DNA of 14,545 bases from Oscillospiraceae bacterium (GTDB lineage: Bacteria; Bacillota; Clostridia; Oscillospirales; Oscillospiraceae), in assembly GCA_902802215.1 (NCBI GenBank), contig CADCLH010000022.1, positions 1-14,545 on the forward strand, written 5' to 3'. The notes beneath the pieces are model-generated. The model was not told where the DNA came from, did not search any database, and saw only the letters and a program-made list of their open reading frames with translations. A program made the position numbers and the translations under genes. Below, piece after piece: positions 12,540 through 14,545 of this stretch (position 1 is the first letter of the stretch; each line of letters starts with the position of its first letter).

Positions 12540-14545
12540 TTACCGGCGGCCTGTCTGTCTCACGATCTCCCGCTCGCTGCCGTCCTCGCCGCGGCGCAGC
12601 ACCCGGTAGTGCGCCAGCGTCCCGGGCTTTGCGTACAGCTTCCCGTCCTTGAGCCGCAGCCCCAGCAGCTCTTCGGTGACGGCGCGGTAAAGCCAGCCCG
12701 CCGACCCCGTGTACCAGGTCCAGCCCGCCAGTCCCTCGCGCCCTTCCGCGGCGCACACGTCCGCGGGCAGGACGAAGGGCTCGGCCTCATAGCGGGCGAT
12801 GTCGTGCGTCTCGGGCAGCAGCATCCGCAGCAGCTCCGTCCCCTCGCTCCGCCGCCCGAGCCGCAGCGCGGCCAGCGCCAGCCAGATCGCGGCGTGGGTA
12901 TACTGTCCTCCGTTTTCCCGGAAGCCCTTCCCGTAGCCGCTGAGATAACCGGGGCTGTTCTCCGGCGTGTAGGGCGGATCGAGCAGGCGCACGATGCGGC
13001 GCTCCCGGTCGACCAGCCGCGCGAGCGCGCAGTCCAGCGCGCTCTCGGCGTGGGCGCGGTCGGCCCAGGGGCAGAAGGCCGCCCAGCTCTGGGAGAGCGC
13101 GTCGATGGACTCCCCGCTGCCGAGCACGCGCCCGTCCGCCGTCCAGGCGCGCGGATACCAGCGCCCGTCAAACGTCGCCTCCGCCGCGCGCCCGACCTGC
13201 TCGGCGAGGGTCCGGAGCCGGGAGGCGCGCCTGTCGCCGAGTCCGTCCAGCAGCTCTGCAAAGCGCCCCGCGCAGCAGGAGAGGAACCAGCCCAGCCACA
13301 CGCTCTCGCCCTCCACGCGGTCGAATCCGTCGTTCCAGTCGCCGCTGCCGATCCGCGGCAGCGCGTGGGGGCCGAAGCCCCGCCGCACGCAGCGCTCCAG
13401 CGCGGCGTACGCGTGCTCGAGGACGGGCGCGCGCTCCTCCGTCTGCGCCGCCGTCTCGTAGCGGTCGCGCTCGTCCTCCCGCAGCGGCGACGAGGCAAGC
13501 CACGGCTCCCTGACGGCGCAGAGCTCCAGATCGCCCGTGGCCGCGCAGTATTCGCACAGCGCCCACACCAGCCACAGCAGGTCGTCCGAGCAGCGGCTGC
13601 GCAGGCCCCGGTCGCCGTCCGGGTGCCGGTGCCACCAGTGCTGCACGTCGCCCTCGCGGTACTGATGGCGGCAGCATTCGAGGATCTGCCGCCGCGCGGG
13701 CGCGGCGGAGAGCAGCATCAGGTTGACGCTGTCCTGAAGCTGATCGCGAAAGCCCACGGCCCCGCCGCTCTGGTACAGGCTCGACCGCCCGAGCAGGCGG
13801 CAGACGCGCGCCTGATACGGGGCCCAGACGTTCACCATATGCGCGAAGACGGGCGGGATCTCCTCGGCCTGCATCCGTCCGGCGAAGCTCTGCGCGAGCG
13901 CCTGCGCCTCGGCGCAGGTCTCCTCCGCCTGTCCGGGCTCAAGGGCGCGGGCAAGCTCTTCCTCCGTCGCGCAGCCCAGCGCGAGCAGCGTGACCGGCTC
14001 CGCCGTGCAGAACACGCGCAGCGCCCGCGGCAGAAAGCCGCTCTCGAAGCGGCAGGGCACGGAGGCCGACAGCAGCGTCGGCGTGTCCGGAAGAAAGGCC
14101 TCGCCGTTCGACAGCACGGCCAGATTCCCGCGCGTCTCGATCCGCAGGCAGGCGGCGTCCGGCCCTCCGGCGAAGGGCTCGAGATCCCACACGAGGGGCA
14201 GGCCGTCCGCCCCCCGGATCTTCAGCAGGCGCAGCGGAGCCGCGGGATCGAGGAACAGGGCCGTCTCGACCTCCCGGCCCGCGACGCGCTTTTTCCAGAC
14301 CGCCAGCCCCGGCGCATAGCGGATCTCACAGGGGCCCTTCCCGTCCGCGAAAAGGCTGACCGTCTCTCCGTCCGCAACGGCGCAGAGGCGCTCGCAGCCC
14401 TGAGAAGCGCGGATGCTTCCCGGCGGCGGGATCAGGCGCATCTCGCGCGCGTTCTGGAACCACAGCCCCGCCGGGCCGAAGTCGGCGGCAAAGGCCCCGA
14501 GCCGTCCGTCGGACAGGATGTGCTGCCAGATCCGCGGCGGCAGCG
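12540..14545 (-). CDS. GH94-type glycoside phosphorylase / cyclic beta-1,2-glucan synthase-like protein (N-terminus beyond window)
   Basis: The frame is open to the window edge, past the first internal ATG at 14441, so the visible part is about 667 residues of a longer protein. The upstream part reads LPPRIWQHILSDGRLGAF and QNAREMRLIPP, which aligns with the start of GH94 domains. Further marks are GFRDQLQDS, REGDVQHWWH, RSRCSDDLLWLVW, SGDWNDGFDRVEGESVWLGW and WTWYTGSAGWLYRA. The second aspartate of GDWNDG (codon at 13329-13331) is the expected general acid, and the YTGSAGW motif belongs to the phosphate-binding loop. GH94 enzymes cleave beta-glucosidic bonds by phosphorolysis; NdvB-like glucan synthases carry such a domain at the C-terminus to set chain length. 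Whether a glycosyltransferase part precedes it cannot be seen. Confidence 0.88.
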   Translation of the reverse strand, partial: LPPRIWQHILSDGRLGAFAADFGPAGLWFQNAREMRLIPPPGSIRASQGCERLCAVADGETVSLFADGKGPCEIRYAPGLAVWKKRVAGREVETALFLDPAAPLRLLKIRGADGLPLVWDLEPFAGGPDAACLRIETRGNLAVLSNGEAFLPDTPTLLSASVPCRFESGFLPRALRVFCTAEPVTLLALGCATEEELARALEPGQAEETCAEAQALAQSFAGRMQAEEIPPVFAHMVNVWAPYQARVCRLLGRSSLYQSGGAVGFRDQLQDSVNLMLLSAAPARRQILECCRHQYREGDVQHWWHRHPDGDRGLRSRCSDDLLWLVWALCEYCAATGDLELCAVREPWLASSPLREDERDRYETAAQTEERAPVLEHAYAALERCVRRGFGPHALPRIGSGDWNDGFDRVEGESVWLGWFLSCCAGRFAELLDGLGDRRASRLRTLAEQVGRAAEATFDGRWYPRAWTADGRVLGSGESIDALSQSWAAFCPWADRAHAESALDCALARLVDRERRIVRLLDPPYTPENSPGYLSGYGKGFRENGGQYTHAAIWLALAALRLGRRSEGTELLRMLLPETHDIARYEAEPFVLPADVCAAEGREGLAGWTWYTGSAGWLYRAVTEELLGLRLKDGKLYAKPGTLAHYRVLRRGEDGSEREIVRQTGRR

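Noticed and set aside
12061..12609. Open frame across the hairpin-rich gap
   Set aside because: It lacks a ribosome binding site, overlaps genes at both ends in the wrong frame, and its sequence is made of inverted-repeat arms.

Overview
The window is a high-GC stretch (roughly two thirds G+C by eye) of bacterial chromosome. Gene content and signals point to the Firmicutes, probably a Clostridia member of the Oscillospiraceae type: strong AGGAGG-like ribosome binding sites, a TrkA/TrkH potassium system, an Lgt with Firmicutes-like features, a paired M16 peptidase locus of the Bacillus YmfF/YmfH kind, an HPr-like protein, and small palindromic repeats between genes. No rRNA, tRNA, CRISPR array, transposase or phage gene was recognised. 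The taxonomic call is inference.

Layout. Positions 3-56 are the last codons of an unidentified gene. Positions 71-280 hold a run of six palindromes, followed by a plus-strand fumarylacetoacetate hydrolase-family gene (302-1174) with a strong terminator. A 70-residue protein (1224-1436, minus) has its own near-consensus promoter. After a MITE-like repeat (1548-1684) and another promoter comes a plus-strand cluster: an Sfp-type phosphopantetheinyl transferase, a membrane protein joining a FUSC/aromatic-acid-exporter-like domain to a degenerate HAD-like region, and an HPr-like protein without the regulatory serine. It closes at a 21-bp terminator stem (4122-4167). A second MITE-like copy (4224-4354) lies behind it.

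The rest is on the minus strand. Operon A, read from 8178 down to 4372, starts at a TTGCGG-17-TATAAT promoter and encodes TrkA, TrkH, a DUF1624/HGSNAT-like acyltransferase-type membrane protein and an 81-residue membrane protein. The first three genes overlap by ATGA junctions. Operon B, from 12221 down to 8324, encodes a catalytically empty M16 homologue, an active-type M16 peptidase, Lgt and a 135-residue helical protein, with overlaps or gaps of only a few bases. Upstream is the C-terminal part of a GH94-type phosphorylase/cyclic glucan synthase-like enzyme (12540 to beyond the window edge). The gap between them, about 300 bases, holds a chain of overlapping hairpins whose arms can pair in alternative ways.

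Themes: potassium uptake with its NAD-binding gate, envelope biogenesis (Lgt, possible glycan acetylation, GH94 glucan chemistry) and carrier-protein modification. The least ordinary items are the FUSC-pseudoHAD plus HPr-like pair, the palindrome clusters and the alternative-pairing hairpin chain.
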